NCBI RefSeq assembly: GCF_023073415.1
Contig: NZ_JADPJL010000012.1
Span: forward strand, 907,250-971,249
Direction of reading: 5' to 3'
Length of the DNA: 64,000 nt
Origin: Bradyrhizobium sp. 190
Lineage (GTDB): Bacteria; Pseudomonadota; Alphaproteobacteria; Rhizobiales; Xanthobacteraceae
Shown here: piece after piece, positions 8,415-17,090 of the stretch
Position numbering within the stretch: the first letter of the stretch is position 1
Layout of the letters: each line of letters starts with the position of its first letter
Made by a program: the position numbers and the translations under genes
The notes under the pieces: generated by a model
Told to the model about the DNA's origin: nothing
Database searches by the model: none
Seen by the model: only the letters and a program-made list of their open reading frames with translations

Positions 8415-8510
8415 GGCGTGTCCCCCGGATTGTCCCATGGGGCGACAGAAGCACGGCCAAGTCAGGGACTTTGTGAACGGGTTCACATTTGCGCAGTTTT
8501 TCAGCGGCGT

Positions 8511-8645
8511 TCCCCGGATGCGGCGCAGTGCGCCGCCCTTGCGGCGTGATGCGCTGCTGTTCCGGGGTCCATCGACTCGGGCGAGAGATCGTGGGTCCCG
8601 GCTCTGCGGAGCAGCGTTACACGCTGCACCGCGTCCGGGACACGC
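8511..8645. repeat. GC-rich intergenic inverted-repeat element
   Basis: Between the 81-residue gene and the monooxygenase there are paired motifs, TTCCCCGGATGCGGCGCAG against CTGCTGTTCCGGGG, and GGGTCCCGGCTCTGCGGAGC against GCACCGCGTCCGGGAC. These nested palindromes look like a dispersed repeat. No gene is seen in 8415-8652. Confidence 0.5.
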
Positions 8646-8652
8646 GAGCATT

Positions 8653-9873
8653 TCACCGCCGCGCCAAAATATGATCGGCGAGCACCGCGGCGTCGTCGCC
8701 GACGCCGGACAGGAACGAGGAATTCATCTTCGACAGCCATTGCAGGCCGAGGAAATACAGGCCCGGCACGGCGGATATGCCGTTGCGGTGGACTGCCTCG
8801 CCTTTGGCGTCGGTGACCGGGAGATCAATCCAGCCGAAATCGACGCCGTAGCCGGTGGCCCAGATCACCGCGGAGATGCCTTCCGCGGCGAGATCGAGGC
8901 GCGTGAGCGGCGCGGTGACGCAAGGCGGGTCGGCGAACGTCGCGCGGGCGTCGGGGTCTTCGGGCAGCTCCATGCGGCGCCGTTTCACATACGCGTCCAC
9001 CGTATCGAGAAAGGTGGTGTAGACGAGGTCGGCGTCGGCCATGCTTTCGGCAAGACCCGGCGCAATCTCGATCACGCCGCCATGTGCGGCCTCGATGCGT
9101 CCCACCAGGATCATGCCGTCGGCGGCGAAGTTGCGGAAATCGACGGTGCGGCCGCCATAGGCGCCCGAAATGACAGGGCCCAGGCGTGCGGGCCCACGCT
9201 CTTCCGGCGTGACTTGATCGAGGCGCATCTCGGCAAGCCACCAGATCAGGTCGCGGCCGCGGTAGCGGCGCGGCAGGCGGCGGTGCCTTCCGACCGAGAG
9301 GTAGACGCGGCGGCCGGCCTGCAGCAATTCCTCGGCAATCTGCGCGCCCGACGCGCCGGCGCCGGCGACCAGCACCGCGCCCGGCGGAAGCTGTCCGGGA
9401 TTCTTGTAGTCAGCGGCATGGACCTGGAACACGGGATGATCGTGCAGCAGGTCCGGGACGAGGTTGCGCTGATAGGGGCCGGTGGCGACGACCACATTAT
9501 CCGCCGCGATCGTGCCGTCAGTGGTCTCGGCGATGAAACCTGTGCCGTCACGCTGCGACAGCCGCGTCACCGCGACGCCGCAGCGGATCGGCGGGCTGAC
9601 GAAACCGGCATAGGCCTCGATGTATCTGATGATGTCGTCCGTGTTTGAAAAGGCATCCGGATCGTTGTGCGGAAACGGAAAGTCCGGCAACCGCACCGAC
9701 CAGTTGGGAAACTGGAATTTCAGCCCGTCCCAGCGTTCGCTGCGCCAGCGCTCGGCGATCCGGTGGCGCTCGAGCACGAGGTGCGAAAGCCCGCGCTCCT
9801 TCAGCCGGTGGCTCATCACCAGCCCGGCCTGGCCGCCGCCGATCACGAGCGTTTCGATTTTTTCATCCGGCAT
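8653..9873 (-). CDS. flavin-containing monooxygenase, FAD/NAD(P)-binding
   Basis: 406 residues. An N-terminal FAD fingerprint, VIGGGQAGLVMS (about 10-21), and a second Rossmann motif, VAGAGASGAQIAEELL (about 168-183) for NADPH, enclose the phrase FPNWSVRLPDFPF typical of CzcO/FMO-like oxidoreductases, with VVATGPYQ before the NADP domain. Such enzymes insert oxygen into sulfur, nitrogen or carbonyl substrates (FMO or Baeyer-Villiger type); the substrate cannot be told. Its start overlaps the LysR stop by 11 bases, so translation is coupled to the regulator gene upstream on the same strand. Cytosolic, no signal peptide. Confidence 0.85.
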   Translation of the reverse strand: MPDEKIETLVIGGGQAGLVMSHRLKERGLSHLVLERHRIAERWRSERWDGLKFQFPNWSVRLPDFPFPHNDPDAFSNTDDIIRYIEAYAGFVSPPIRCGVAVTRLSQRDGTGFIAETTDGTIAADNVVVATGPYQRNLVPDLLHDHPVFQVHAADYKNPGQLPPGAVLVAGAGASGAQIAEELLQAGRRVYLSVGRHRRLPRRYRGRDLIWWLAEMRLDQVTPEERGPARLGPVISGAYGGRTVDFRNFAADGMILVGRIEAAHGGVIEIAPGLAESMADADLVYTTFLDTVDAYVKRRRMELPEDPDARATFADPPCVTAPLTRLDLAAEGISAVIWATGYGVDFGWIDLPVTDAKGEAVHRNGISAVPGLYFLGLQWLSKMNSSFLSGVGDDAAVLADHILARR

Positions 9874-10768
9874 GTCTCTGGCCCCTGCGGCGCATGGCGG
9901 GTTCTGCCGCCGCGCGGATAATCCAGCGCCGGAACGCGGCGAAATCGCGCTGCCCCGTGCTGAAGCCGCGATACACCAGATACCAGCGCATGCCTTTCGG
10001 CACGCTTAACGCAAACGGCGCGACCAGCCGGCCGGCGGCGAGGTCGTCGTCGATATAGGGGCGGATGCCCATGGCGATGCCGAGGCCGTCGACGGCGGCC
10101 TGCAGCGCCTGGCCGTAAAATTCGAACTCCGGTCCGCGGGCGGTGATGCGGGCCGTGCCGGCGGCCTCGAGCCATGACGGCCAGTCGTCGGGCGAATGTG
10201 CCACCCGGAGCAGCGTCGGCCCCTTCAGATCGGTGGGGCGTTTGAGCGCGTTCGCAAGGCGCGGCGCGCACACCGGCAGCAGGTCAGCGGCGAATAGCGG
10301 CTCGGCGATCAGGCCGGGCCATTCGCCGCCGCCGAGCTTGATGCCGCAGCTCCAGTCCTCGCCGAACGGCACCGCGGCGCCGCCGGTGGTGATGCGGACG
10401 TCGATATCCGGCTCCTGTTTGCGGAAATCCGCCAGCCGCGGGATCAGCCATTTCATCGCAAAGGTGGGACCGACGCCGATGGTCAGCACGCGCACGCTGG
10501 AGGGGGCGGTGACCTGCGCGGTCAGGCTCGCCAGCGCATCGAAGATCGGGGTCAGCCCGCTTTGATAGGCGCGGCCCGCCGCCGTGGTGGCGAGGCGGTT
10601 GGCCTTGCGCTCGAACAGCGCCACCCCGAGCCGCTCTTCCAGGAGATGCACCATTCGGCTGACCGCGGCGGCGGATACGTTGAGCTCGACGCCGGCGGCG
10701 GCAAAGCTGCCGGTCCTGGCCGCGGCCTCGAATGCCTTGATACCGTTGAGAAAGAGCAGCCGCCGCAC
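9863..10768 (-). CDS. LysR-family transcriptional regulator, GcvA-like
   Basis: 301 residues from a GTG start that has GAGGG five bases upstream; the open frame continues far upstream antisense to the permease gene, but that part is unlike protein. The N-terminal winged helix, LNGIKAFEAAARTGSFAAAG then VSRMVHLLEERLGVALFERK, is that of the GcvA/AmpR subgroup. The rest is a periplasmic-binding-like effector domain (PTFAMKWLIPRLADF, VDGLGIAMG). The gene is divergent from the TauE-like permease with an 88-base gap containing an inverted repeat, and overlaps the monooxygenase; it probably controls both. Confidence 0.88.
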   Translation of the reverse strand: MRRLLFLNGIKAFEAAARTGSFAAAGVELNVSAAAVSRMVHLLEERLGVALFERKANRLATTAAGRAYQSGLTPIFDALASLTAQVTAPSSVRVLTIGVGPTFAMKWLIPRLADFRKQEPDIDVRITTGGAAVPFGEDWSCGIKLGGGEWPGLIAEPLFAADLLPVCAPRLANALKRPTDLKGPTLLRVAHSPDDWPSWLEAAGTARITARGPEFEFYGQALQAAVDGLGIAMGIRPYIDDDLAAGRLVAPFALSVPKGMRWYLVYRGFSTGQRDFAAFRRWIIRAAAEPAMRRRGQRHAG

Positions 10769-10781
10769 GTAACCCTCAGGA

Positions 10782-10812
10782 AAACTGATGCCAGAGCAAG
10801 ATAACTCAGTTT
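10782..10812. promoter_or_regulatory. putative LysR operator between divergent genes
   Basis: AAACTGA (10782-10788) and TCAGTTT (10806-10812) are exact inverse arms 17 bases apart in the gap between the LysR gene (start 10768, leftward) and the TauE-like permease (start 10857, rightward). Location and symmetry suit a LysR-type recognition site for autoregulation and control of the divergent gene, though arm spacing is wider than the common T-N11-A core. Confidence 0.4.
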
Positions 10813-10856
10813 GCGTGCGCCGTCCAAGCGCGGCAGAAACGTATCTGGAGATTCCA

Positions 10857-11618
10857 ATGACCTCGCTGATGATCGCAGCCCTCGGCGCCTTGATGGTCGC
10901 GACCGCCTTCCTGTCGGGCCTGTTCGGCATGGCCGGCGGGATGATCCTGATCGGCGTGCTGTTGATGCTGATGCCGCTGCCCACCGCGATGGTGCTGCAT
11001 GCGATCACGCAGATGGCCTCGAACGGCTGGCGCGCCTTTCTGTGGCGGGCGCATATCCGCTGGCGGCCGGTGTTCGTCTATCTGATCGGCTGTGGTCTGG
11101 CGCTCGGCGTCTGGTCGATCGCCCGTTACGTGCCGGACAAGCCGATTGCATTGCTATTGCTCGGGGTGACGCCGTTCCTGGCGCGGCTGATGCCGAAGAA
11201 CCTGAAACCCAATCCCGACAGTATCGCGCAGGGCTCGTTCTACGGCTTCATCTGCATGGGCCTGATGCTGATGACCGGCGTCTCCGGGCCGCTGATGGAC
11301 ACGTTCTTTCTCGGCGGCAATTTCGGCCGGCGCGAGGTGGTGGCCACCAAGGCCACCTGCCAGGTCGCCAGCCATCTCACAAAACTGATCTATTTCGGCG
11401 GCATCGTCGACCAGGCGGCAACGCTCGATCCGGTGCTGGCGGCGGTCGCCATCGCCGCCTCGATGCTCGGCACCACGCTGGCGCGGCGCATCCTAGAAGC
11501 GATGAGCGACGCGCAGTTCCGCACCTGGGCGAACCGGCTGATCACCACGGTCGCGGGCTACTACATCCTCTACGGAGGCTGGTTGTTGTTCACGCGCACG
11601 AGCGCGATGGCGTTTTGA
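10857..11618 (+). CDS. TauE/SafE-family membrane permease
   Basis: 253 residues from an ATG with CTGGAG upstream. The chain is almost entirely hydrophobic with about eight helices; the N-terminal half has the family-type segment FLSGLFGMAGGMILIGVLLM and the C-terminal half the related GVSGPLMDTFFLGGNF, the two repeats expected of the TauE/SafE (DUF81) family. Members export or import sulfite, sulfoacetate or other small organic anions across the inner membrane. Divergent from a LysR regulator and a flavin monooxygenase, suggesting a common inducer, possibly a sulfur compound; this last point is inference. Confidence 0.85.
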   Translation: MTSLMIAALGALMVATAFLSGLFGMAGGMILIGVLLMLMPLPTAMVLHAITQMASNGWRAFLWRAHIRWRPVFVYLIGCGLALGVWSIARYVPDKPIALLLLGVTPFLARLMPKNLKPNPDSIAQGSFYGFICMGLMLMTGVSGPLMDTFFLGGNFGRREVVATKATCQVASHLTKLIYFGGIVDQAATLDPVLAAVAIAASMLGTTLARRILEAMSDAQFRTWANRLITTVAGYYILYGGWLLFTRTSAMAF

Positions 11619-11646
11619 GTTAACCGCTTTTCGAGCGGAGGACCCG

Positions 11647-11964
11647 ATGACCGGGACAACGGACGCGCTGGTGCTCGATCTCGTCGAATGGGTCGCGCGC
11701 GAGCCGAGACTCTATTCCGACGTGATCGAGACGTGGCGAACCTCGTGCCCGCGCCTGACGATCTGGGAGGACGCGGTCGACCGCGGCTACGTCGCGCGCC
11801 GACCGACGGTCGAGGGATTGCGGGTGACGGTGACCGAGGGCGGCGAGCAATTTCTGCGCGCGCATGGCCGCTTTGAATTTCATCGTGCCGGCTCGGCGAG
11901 CCGTGGATGGATGATCTCCACCATGCGCTCGGCGGACGTGCCCGGCGGGAAGAAGCCGAGATAG
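11647..11964 (+). CDS. conserved small protein with winged-helix-like pattern
   Basis: 105 residues from MTGTTDALVLDLVEWVAREP. An N-terminal helix pair (LVLDLVEWVAREPRLYSDVIETW), then CPRLTIWEDAVDRGYVARR and GLRVTVTEGGEQFLR, resembles a small winged-helix domain with 'v.vT..G..fL' as the wing-to-helix end. GGAGGACCCG precedes the ATG. Its last 28 codons run antisense over the 3' end of the convergent SCO1 gene (11880-11964); those residues are Ser/Arg-rich and may be a degenerate tail. I cannot give a function. It follows the permease by 28 bases and may be cotranscribed. Confidence 0.6.
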   Translation: MTGTTDALVLDLVEWVAREPRLYSDVIETWRTSCPRLTIWEDAVDRGYVARRPTVEGLRVTVTEGGEQFLRAHGRFEFHRAGSASRGWMISTMRSADVPGGKKPR

Positions 11965-12500
11965 TTTCCGTCGCGATCCATTAGATAGATGAAAGCGGTG
12001 TGATCGACCGTGTAATCTGAAGCATCCTGGCGTGCGGGAACCTTGGCGTAATAGACCTTGTAGGCATCGGCGGCCTTGCGGATCGCTTCCGTGCTGCCGG
12101 TCAACCCGATCAGGCGGGGGTGGAACATCGGCACATATTCGGCGAGACGTTCTGGAGTGTCGCGTTCGGGATCAACGGTGACGAACAGCGGCTGCACGCC
12201 GTCGCCATCCCTGCCCAGTTTGTCGAGCGCCAGGCCGATCGCCTGCAGGTCGGTCGGGCATACGTCGGGACAATAGGTAAAGCCGAAATACACCAGCATC
12301 AGGTGGCCGCGAGAATCGCGCTCGGTGCGGGTGTGCCCGGTGTGGTCGATCAATTCGAACGGGCCGCCGACCGGCTCTCGATTCCACATCAGGATGTCCA
12401 TGATCTCGGCCGGCGAGCGTGCCGGCGTCTCAGTGGCGCATGCCGGCGCCAGCATCAGCCAGAAACTGAGGCAGGCGCAGCAGGCGGTGCGGACGATCAT
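11880..12500 (-). CDS. SCO1/SenC/PrrC-family copper chaperone-like thioredoxin
   Basis: 206 residues. The N-terminus MIVRTACCACLSFWLMLAPA is a signal peptide or lipoprotein-like anchor. The thioredoxin fold carries TYCPDVCPTD, the copper-binding CxxxC (Cys77 and Cys81), and the conserved distal His167 in TVDHTAFIY, so the metal site is complete. Such proteins deliver copper to the CuA site of cytochrome oxidases or act as periplasmic redox proteins. Its ATG overlaps the stop of the upstream metallo-hydrolase (ATGA), indicating coupled expression. The cbb3 oxidase encoded 3 kb away has no CuA centre, so this is not its obvious partner. Confidence 0.9.
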   Translation of the reverse strand: MIVRTACCACLSFWLMLAPACATETPARSPAEIMDILMWNREPVGGPFELIDHTGHTRTERDSRGHLMLVYFGFTYCPDVCPTDLQAIGLALDKLGRDGDGVQPLFVTVDPERDTPERLAEYVPMFHPRLIGLTGSTEAIRKAADAYKVYYAKVPARQDASDYTVDHTAFIYLMDRDGNYLGFFPPGTSAERMVEIIHPRLAEPAR

Positions 12501-13612
12501 GTGCCGAAGGAAAGGCGGCTGCCGGTCGTGGTGACCAGCACCTTGTCGCCCATCTGCGCGGTCGCCTCCTGGACGAAGTTCAGCCCGCTGCAATGCATGG
12601 GGATCACCGCGTCCGGCTCGAGCGCCTTGATCTCGCCGACGACCTGCTTGAGGTAATCCGCCGGCGCCGGCCCGAGATGGAAGCCGCCGACGACGGCGTG
12701 CACCTTCTGAATACCCGAGACCTCCTGCGCTTGCTTCACCGAATTGACGAGGCCGACATGGCCGCAGGAGCTGATCACGACGAGGCCCATATTCTTGATG
12801 TTGAAGCAGGTCGCGTGCTCGTGGATGTGTTCGTCGGGAACGATCTTGCCTTCCATCTCCGCTGGCAGATAGTGGCCGGAATTGCAGCCGAGGCCATCCT
12901 TGATGCCGAACTCGACCCAGGTCTGCGGCAGAATGCGTTCGCCGCTGCGGCGCGTGATCTTGCCGGTGGTGAAGGCGTGGCCCGCGATCACGGTCGGCGT
13001 TTCGCATAGCACCGTTGTTACCCTTTGCGCGGCGAGTTGGCGGCGGTCGAGCGTGCCGAAATCGGTGAATTGGCCCTTTGTCGGCGTCGGACTGACGCGA
13101 TGACAGAAATTGTCCTCGCCGCCGGCGTAGAGTTTGATGTCGGCGGGAAGCTTGCTGCGGAATTTGTCGAGGAAGCCGAGCAGGCCGCCGAAATGATCGT
13201 AGTGGCCGTGACTGACGATCAACGCATCGAGTTTTGCGGGATCGACACCGACCAGTTCCATGTTGTTGAGGAGCACCTCAGGCGTATAGCCGTAGTCCAG
13301 CATTATCGTGCGCGTATTGCCACCCGCCTGCGATTCCAGCCATAGCGACAGGCCCCATTCATTGTGCAACGTCTTGCGGAAATCGGCGCCGCGCGCCGCC
13401 GGCACGATCGATACGCCGTTGGCCTGCTTGGGGCGCAGGAACAGATCGTAACTGCTGTCGACGAGGACGCGGATCGAGAGCTTGTCCACCGCCGGCACCT
13501 CGATCGGTGCGGCGCTGGCGATCTCGACGCACGAAAACGCGTTGGCGGCGGCGGCGCTGGCGAAGGCTGCGGAAGCTTTCAGAAAATCGCGACGGGCTAA
13601 ATCCTTGGTCAT
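12497..13612 (-). CDS. Tat-exported MBL-fold metallo-hydrolase
   Basis: 371 residues. A twin-arginine signal, LARRDFLKASAAF (residues 5-17), precedes an Ala-rich segment, so the folded protein is likely exported to the periplasm with metals bound. The metallo-beta-lactamase motif HGHYDH (His135, His137, Asp139, His140) is intact, followed by later metal ligands around SSCGHVGLVN and PMHCSGLNF. The arrangement is like the MJ0301 / 'dihydropterin synthase-like' branch of the MBL superfamily; substrate unknown. It is the first gene of a two-gene operon with the SCO1-like protein. Confidence 0.85.
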   Translation of the reverse strand: MTKDLARRDFLKASAAFASAAAANAFSCVEIASAAPIEVPAVDKLSIRVLVDSSYDLFLRPKQANGVSIVPAARGADFRKTLHNEWGLSLWLESQAGGNTRTIMLDYGYTPEVLLNNMELVGVDPAKLDALIVSHGHYDHFGGLLGFLDKFRSKLPADIKLYAGGEDNFCHRVSPTPTKGQFTDFGTLDRRQLAAQRVTTVLCETPTVIAGHAFTTGKITRRSGERILPQTWVEFGIKDGLGCNSGHYLPAEMEGKIVPDEHIHEHATCFNIKNMGLVVISSCGHVGLVNSVKQAQEVSGIQKVHAVVGGFHLGPAPADYLKQVVGEIKALEPDAVIPMHCSGLNFVQEATAQMGDKVLVTTTGSRLSFGT

Positions 13613-13826
13613 TGGTATTCTCCCAAGAACCTTGGTTATGAATGTCGCTGGTCATCCGCCAAGATTAGGCGCAATCGCACGCCCGCTCAATGCAGGGAAC
13701 GCGCGGTCCGCTCATCACTTTCGCGCGCGGCGGCAACTGCGCCATTGACTCGGCCGTCCGGCCTGCCAAATTCATGCAATCGCATCCACTTTGCGATGCC
13801 CCGGTTTCATCACAGCAGGATCGCCC

Positions 13827-14534
13827 ATGATCGACCTTCACTACTGGACCACACCGAATGGCCACAAGATCACGATGTTCCTCGAAGAGACCGGGCTTGC
13901 CTACAAGATCTTTCCGGTCAACATCGGCAAGGGCGAGCAGTTCAAGCCGGAGTTTCTGGCGATCGCGCCCAACAACCGCATTCCTGCGATGGTCGATCAC
14001 GAACCGAAGGGCGGCGGAAAGCCAGTCTCGATCTTCGAGTCCGGCGCGATGCTGCTGTATCTCGCCGAAAAGACCGGAAAGTTTTTGCCGTCGGATCTCT
14101 ACGGCCGCTACGACGCGATCCAGTGGACGTTCTGGCAGATGGGCGGGCTCGGCCCGATGGCCGGCCAGAACCACCACTTCAGAAATTACGCGGTAGAAAA
14201 AATCAAATACGCCATCGACCGCTATGTGAACGAGACCAACCGGCTCTATGGCGTGCTCAACAAGCGCCTCGCCGATCGCGAATTCATCGCCGGCGACTAT
14301 TCGATCGCAGACATGGCGAGCTATCCCTGGGTCGTGCCCTACAAGAACCAGGACCAGAATATCGACGACTTCCCGCATCTGAAGCGCTGGCTGGAAACCA
14401 TCCGCGCCCGGCCGGCGACCGAGCGCGCCTATGCCAAGGCCAAGGAGGTCAATCCGAACTTCGGCCAGCCCGTCAACCGCACCGAGGAGGAGCGCAGGAT
14501 CCTGTTCGGCCAGACCGCGGCGGTGGTGCGGTAG
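13827..14534 (+). CDS. glutathione S-transferase, YfcG/YghU-like
   Basis: 235 residues from MIDLHYWTTPNGHKITMFLE. The thioredoxin-like N-terminal domain has the Asn-Gly pair of the nu-class (YfcG, Ure2p-like) enzymes, NNRIPAMVDHE (cis-Pro loop) and FESGAMLLYLAEK, the glutathione gamma-glutamyl site. The all-helical C-terminal half has EFIAGDYSIADMASYPW, the N-capping box of GSTs. Nu-class members act mostly as disulfide-bond reductases. The ATG at 13827 has CAGGAT upstream; twelve extra upstream codons are open but unlikely. Single gene. Confidence 0.9.
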   Translation: MIDLHYWTTPNGHKITMFLEETGLAYKIFPVNIGKGEQFKPEFLAIAPNNRIPAMVDHEPKGGGKPVSIFESGAMLLYLAEKTGKFLPSDLYGRYDAIQWTFWQMGGLGPMAGQNHHFRNYAVEKIKYAIDRYVNETNRLYGVLNKRLADREFIAGDYSIADMASYPWVVPYKNQDQNIDDFPHLKRWLETIRARPATERAYAKAKEVNPNFGQPVNRTEEERRILFGQTAAVVR

Positions 14535-14752
14535 GCCGAGCCAGGATCGCAATCGCGTCATACGCGGGCTTGACCCGCGTATCTCACTTTCGGCTCGTGC
14601 TGGACCGTCGAGCGCGCCCACATATCCTGACGTTTCCAGATTTTGCTTGCCGCCGCCGCATTGGCCTCGCTGACGGGAACGAGGCTCCACAATTTGTCCA
14701 GATCGGTCTCGGCATGACGTCGCCGAATCCGGTGATCTGTGGAAGCCGGCTA

Positions 14753-14780
14753 CAAAAAACTGGGCGCTTAGCTGAGCGCC
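14753..14780 (-). terminator. rho-independent terminator of the 31-residue ORF
   Basis: Read on the minus strand, GGCGCT and AGCGCC form a six-base stem (14780-14775 with 14768-14763) around a six-base loop, followed by CAG and TTTTTT (14759-14754). The stop codon of the small ORF lies at the loop edge, so terminator and reading frame overlap. Confidence 0.65.
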
Positions 14781-14863
14781 AGGGCGAGCAAACCAGAACC
14801 CAGCAGGAAAACGCTCGCGATGGTCACTGCCAGAAATGTATTGGAGGTAAATTCTTCACGCAT
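14768..14863 (-). CDS. 31-residue single-helix membrane peptide
   Basis: The minus strand encodes MREEFTSNTFLAVTIASVFL followed by LGSGLLALALS and a stop. A short charged N-terminus followed by about 22 hydrophobic residues gives one membrane helix. The stop codon is built into the stem-loop of a T-rich terminator, which supports a real, short transcription unit. The ribosome-binding site is weak (CGGACA). Small single-pass peptides like this often attach to respiratory complexes; the cbb3 operon starts 560 bases away on the other strand, but a link is speculation. Confidence 0.55.
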   Translation of the reverse strand: MREEFTSNTFLAVTIASVFLLGSGLLALALS

Positions 14864-15351
14864 GGCGATTGTCCGACGAGCGCACGACGAAACCGGTCAG
14901 GCGCTCCTTGTGAAATTGTATTTGCGGATTTCAGCCACCCGTGCCCAGCAATGCCAGCGGTAAAGCCGGCAATATTCGCGGTAAAGCAAGGTGAGAGGTT
15001 TCCACATGATCGCACCCGATTGTTTGATCGGGGACTGAATATCAGGCCATCGTTTCGGGGTGTCTTCACGGCGCCAAAAAATGGTTTCGTGGCCCGCAGC
15101 ACTGTTTCGTGCGCGGCCCCCGACGACACAGCTTCACGCAATGGAGAGCGCGGGTGGCTCGACAACCGGGACGCCGACGCGGTCAAGCGCGGCAAGTCGC
15201 CGTTCCGAAGATTTGCCTCGGAAGTCCCTTTGCGTCTGCCACCGGTCGTTGCAAAGCGCACCAGTCATTACAAAGCGGATGCGTGAATGTGCTGACGCGA
15301 CGGACGTTGCCTCTGGATTGTATTGCTGCGTTGGGAATAATTTGCGGTTCG
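14864..15351. other. gene-free stretch between the 31-residue ORF and the cbb3 operon
   Basis: This stretch contains no convincing gene. Open frames on either strand (for example a 145-codon minus-strand frame at 14824-15261) are Arg/Ser-rich, lack ribosome-binding sites and show no protein-like pattern. Part of it may be decayed coding sequence. The only functional element I can identify is the FixK box at its right end. Confidence 0.5.
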
Positions 15352-15365
15352 TTGATGTGGATCAA
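15352..15365 (+). promoter_or_regulatory. FixK/FNR box upstream of ccoN
   Basis: TTGATGTGGATCAA is a perfect TTGAT-N4-ATCAA anaerobox, 57 bases before the ccoN ATG. This is the expected place for class II activation by FixK2 or FNR-type proteins, with transcription starting about 40 bases downstream of the centre. Confidence 0.9.
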
Positions 15366-15422
15366 GCGGCTTTCAGGGATTGGTAGAAACTGCTGGCACC
15401 CCCCTTCGCCGGGAGTTCCAGG

Positions 15423-17084
15423 ATGGTCGCGCAGCTCACAAAAAACGAACGACAGATTGCGCTGATCATTCTACTCGCGATGTCCGTATGTGGGCTCGCG
15501 ATGGGGGTCGTCGGGCACGGCGACCCGCTAGGCATCCATGGCGCCATCGTGCTGCTTGCCGGCATCGCCGGCATGTTCGGTGTCATTTCCGGCTACTACG
15601 CACCGGAGCCTGGCGAAGACCGCCTCGACCGATACTTCGACGATCCCAGCCGAATGGGCATTATCCTGGCAATGGCCTGGGTCGTGGCTGGACTGTTCGT
15701 CGGCGACTGGATCGCCTGGCAGCTCGTCAATCCGAACCTGACATTCGACGCCGCCTGGTCGAGCTTCGGCCGCCTCCGTCCGGTACACACCTCCGGCGTG
15801 ATCTTCGGCTTCGGTGGCAATGCGCTGATCGCCACGTCCCTCTATGTGGTGCAACGAACCTCGCGCGCGCGCCTGCCGGACCAGTTGACCCCGTGGTTCG
15901 TCCTGCTTGGCTACAACCTGTTCTGCGTCATCGCCGCAACCGGTTACCTGATGGGCGTCACGCAGTCGAAGGAATATGCCGAGCCGGAATGGTATGCCGA
16001 TATCTGGCTGGACATCGTGTGGGTGACCTACCTCATTCTCTATCTGCGCACATTAGCTCGCCGCAAGGAGCCGCATATCTACGTGTCGAACTGGTACTAC
16101 TTGGCCTTCATCGTGGTCGTGGCGATCCTCCACATCGTCAACAGCCTCGCCATCCCGGTTTCGATCGGTCATGCCAAGAGCTATTCGGCATTTTCCGGTG
16201 TGCAGGATGCAATGACGCAGTGGTGGTACGGGCATAACGCGGTCGCGTTCTTCCTGACCGCCGGCTTCCTCGGCATGATGTACTATTACCTGCCGGTGCG
16301 CGCCGGTCGCCCGATCTTCTCCTACCGGCTGTCGATCATCAGCTTTTGGGGCATCACTTTCATGTACATGTGGGCGGGTTCGCACCACCTGCATTACACC
16401 GCGCTTCCACATTGGGTGCAGACGCTCGGCATGACGTTTTCGGTCATGCTGCTGGTTCCGTCGTGGGCGTCGGCCGGTAACGCACTGCTCACGCTGAATG
16501 GCGCCTGGCACAAGGTGCGCGACGACGCCACGCTGCGCTTCATGATGGTCGCCGCAGTATTCTACGGCATCGTCACGTTCGAAGGCTCGTTCATGGCCAT
16601 TCGCTCCGTAAACTCGCTGTCGCACTATACCGACTGGACCGTCGGTCACGTGCACGTCGGCGCGCTCGGCTGGGTCGCCATGATCACTTTCGGCGCGATC
16701 TATGCTTCGGTGCCGTGGCTCTGGAAGCGCGAGCGGATGTATTCGGGCAGGCTGGTGGAGGTGCACTTCTGGCTCGCGCTTGCCGGCACGGTGATCTACG
16801 TCTTCGCGATGTGGAATTCCGGCATCATCCAGGGGCTGATGTGGCGGACCTTCAATGAAAGCGGAACGCTCGCCTATTCCTTCGTCGACACGCTGGTCGC
16901 GATGCATCCCTATTATATCGCGCGCGCGATTGGCGGCCTGCTGTTCCTGCTCGGCGCACTGGTTGCGTGCTACAATATCTGGATGACGATACGAACGGCC
17001 GATCAGCCGGCCGACGAGCGAGTTGCCGATCGTCCCGTGGTTCCCGCGCTCACAGGCGTTTCGGCGCCTCAACCGGCGGAGTGA
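15423..17084 (+). CDS. ccoN: cbb3-type cytochrome c oxidase subunit I
   Basis: 553 residues; catalytic subunit of the high-affinity terminal oxidase in the inner membrane, reducing O2 to water under microaerobic conditions. Twelve or more helices. Haem and copper ligands are visible: [17 protein letters not shown] (low-spin haem b), [15 protein letters not shown] (CuB His), [13 protein letters not shown] (CuB His pair) and [11 protein letters not shown] (haem b and b3). The usual length is 480-550. GGGAG precedes the ATG. First gene of an operon with ccoO, Q and P and behind a FixK box, as in fixNOQP of rhizobia. Confidence 0.97.
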   Translation: MVAQLTKNERQIALIILLAMSVCGLAMGVVGHGDPLGIHGAIVLLAGIAGMFGVISGYYAPEPGEDRLDRYFDDPSRMGIILAMAWVVAGLFVGDWIAWQLVNPNLTFDAAWSSFGRLRPVHTSGVIFGFGGNALIATSLYVVQRTSRARLPDQLTPWFVLLGYNLFCVIAATGYLMGVTQSKEYAEPEWYADIWLDIVWVTYLILYLRTLARRKEPHIYVSNWYYLAFIVVVAILHIVNSLAIPVSIGHAKSYSAFSGVQDAMTQWWYGHNAVAFFLTAGFLGMMYYYLPVRAGRPIFSYRLSIISFWGITFMYMWAGSHHLHYTALPHWVQTLGMTFSVMLLVPSWASAGNALLTLNGAWHKVRDDATLRFMMVAAVFYGIVTFEGSFMAIRSVNSLSHYTDWTVGHVHVGALGWVAMITFGAIYASVPWLWKRERMYSGRLVEVHFWLALAGTVIYVFAMWNSGIIQGLMWRTFNESGTLAYSFVDTLVAMHPYYIARAIGGLLFLLGALVACYNIWMTIRTADQPADERVADRPVVPALTGVSAPQPAE

Positions 17085-17090
17085 ACCGGC

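Noticed and set aside
14824..15261. A 145-codon minus-strand frame before the cbb3 operon
   Set aside because: Arg/Ser-rich, no ribosome-binding site, no protein-like alternation, and it overlaps the better-supported 31-residue peptide.
13745..15286. A 513-codon plus-strand frame overlapping the nu-class GST gene
   Set aside because: Its first half is a shifted reading of the GST gene and its second half runs through the gene-free stretch; no domain is visible.
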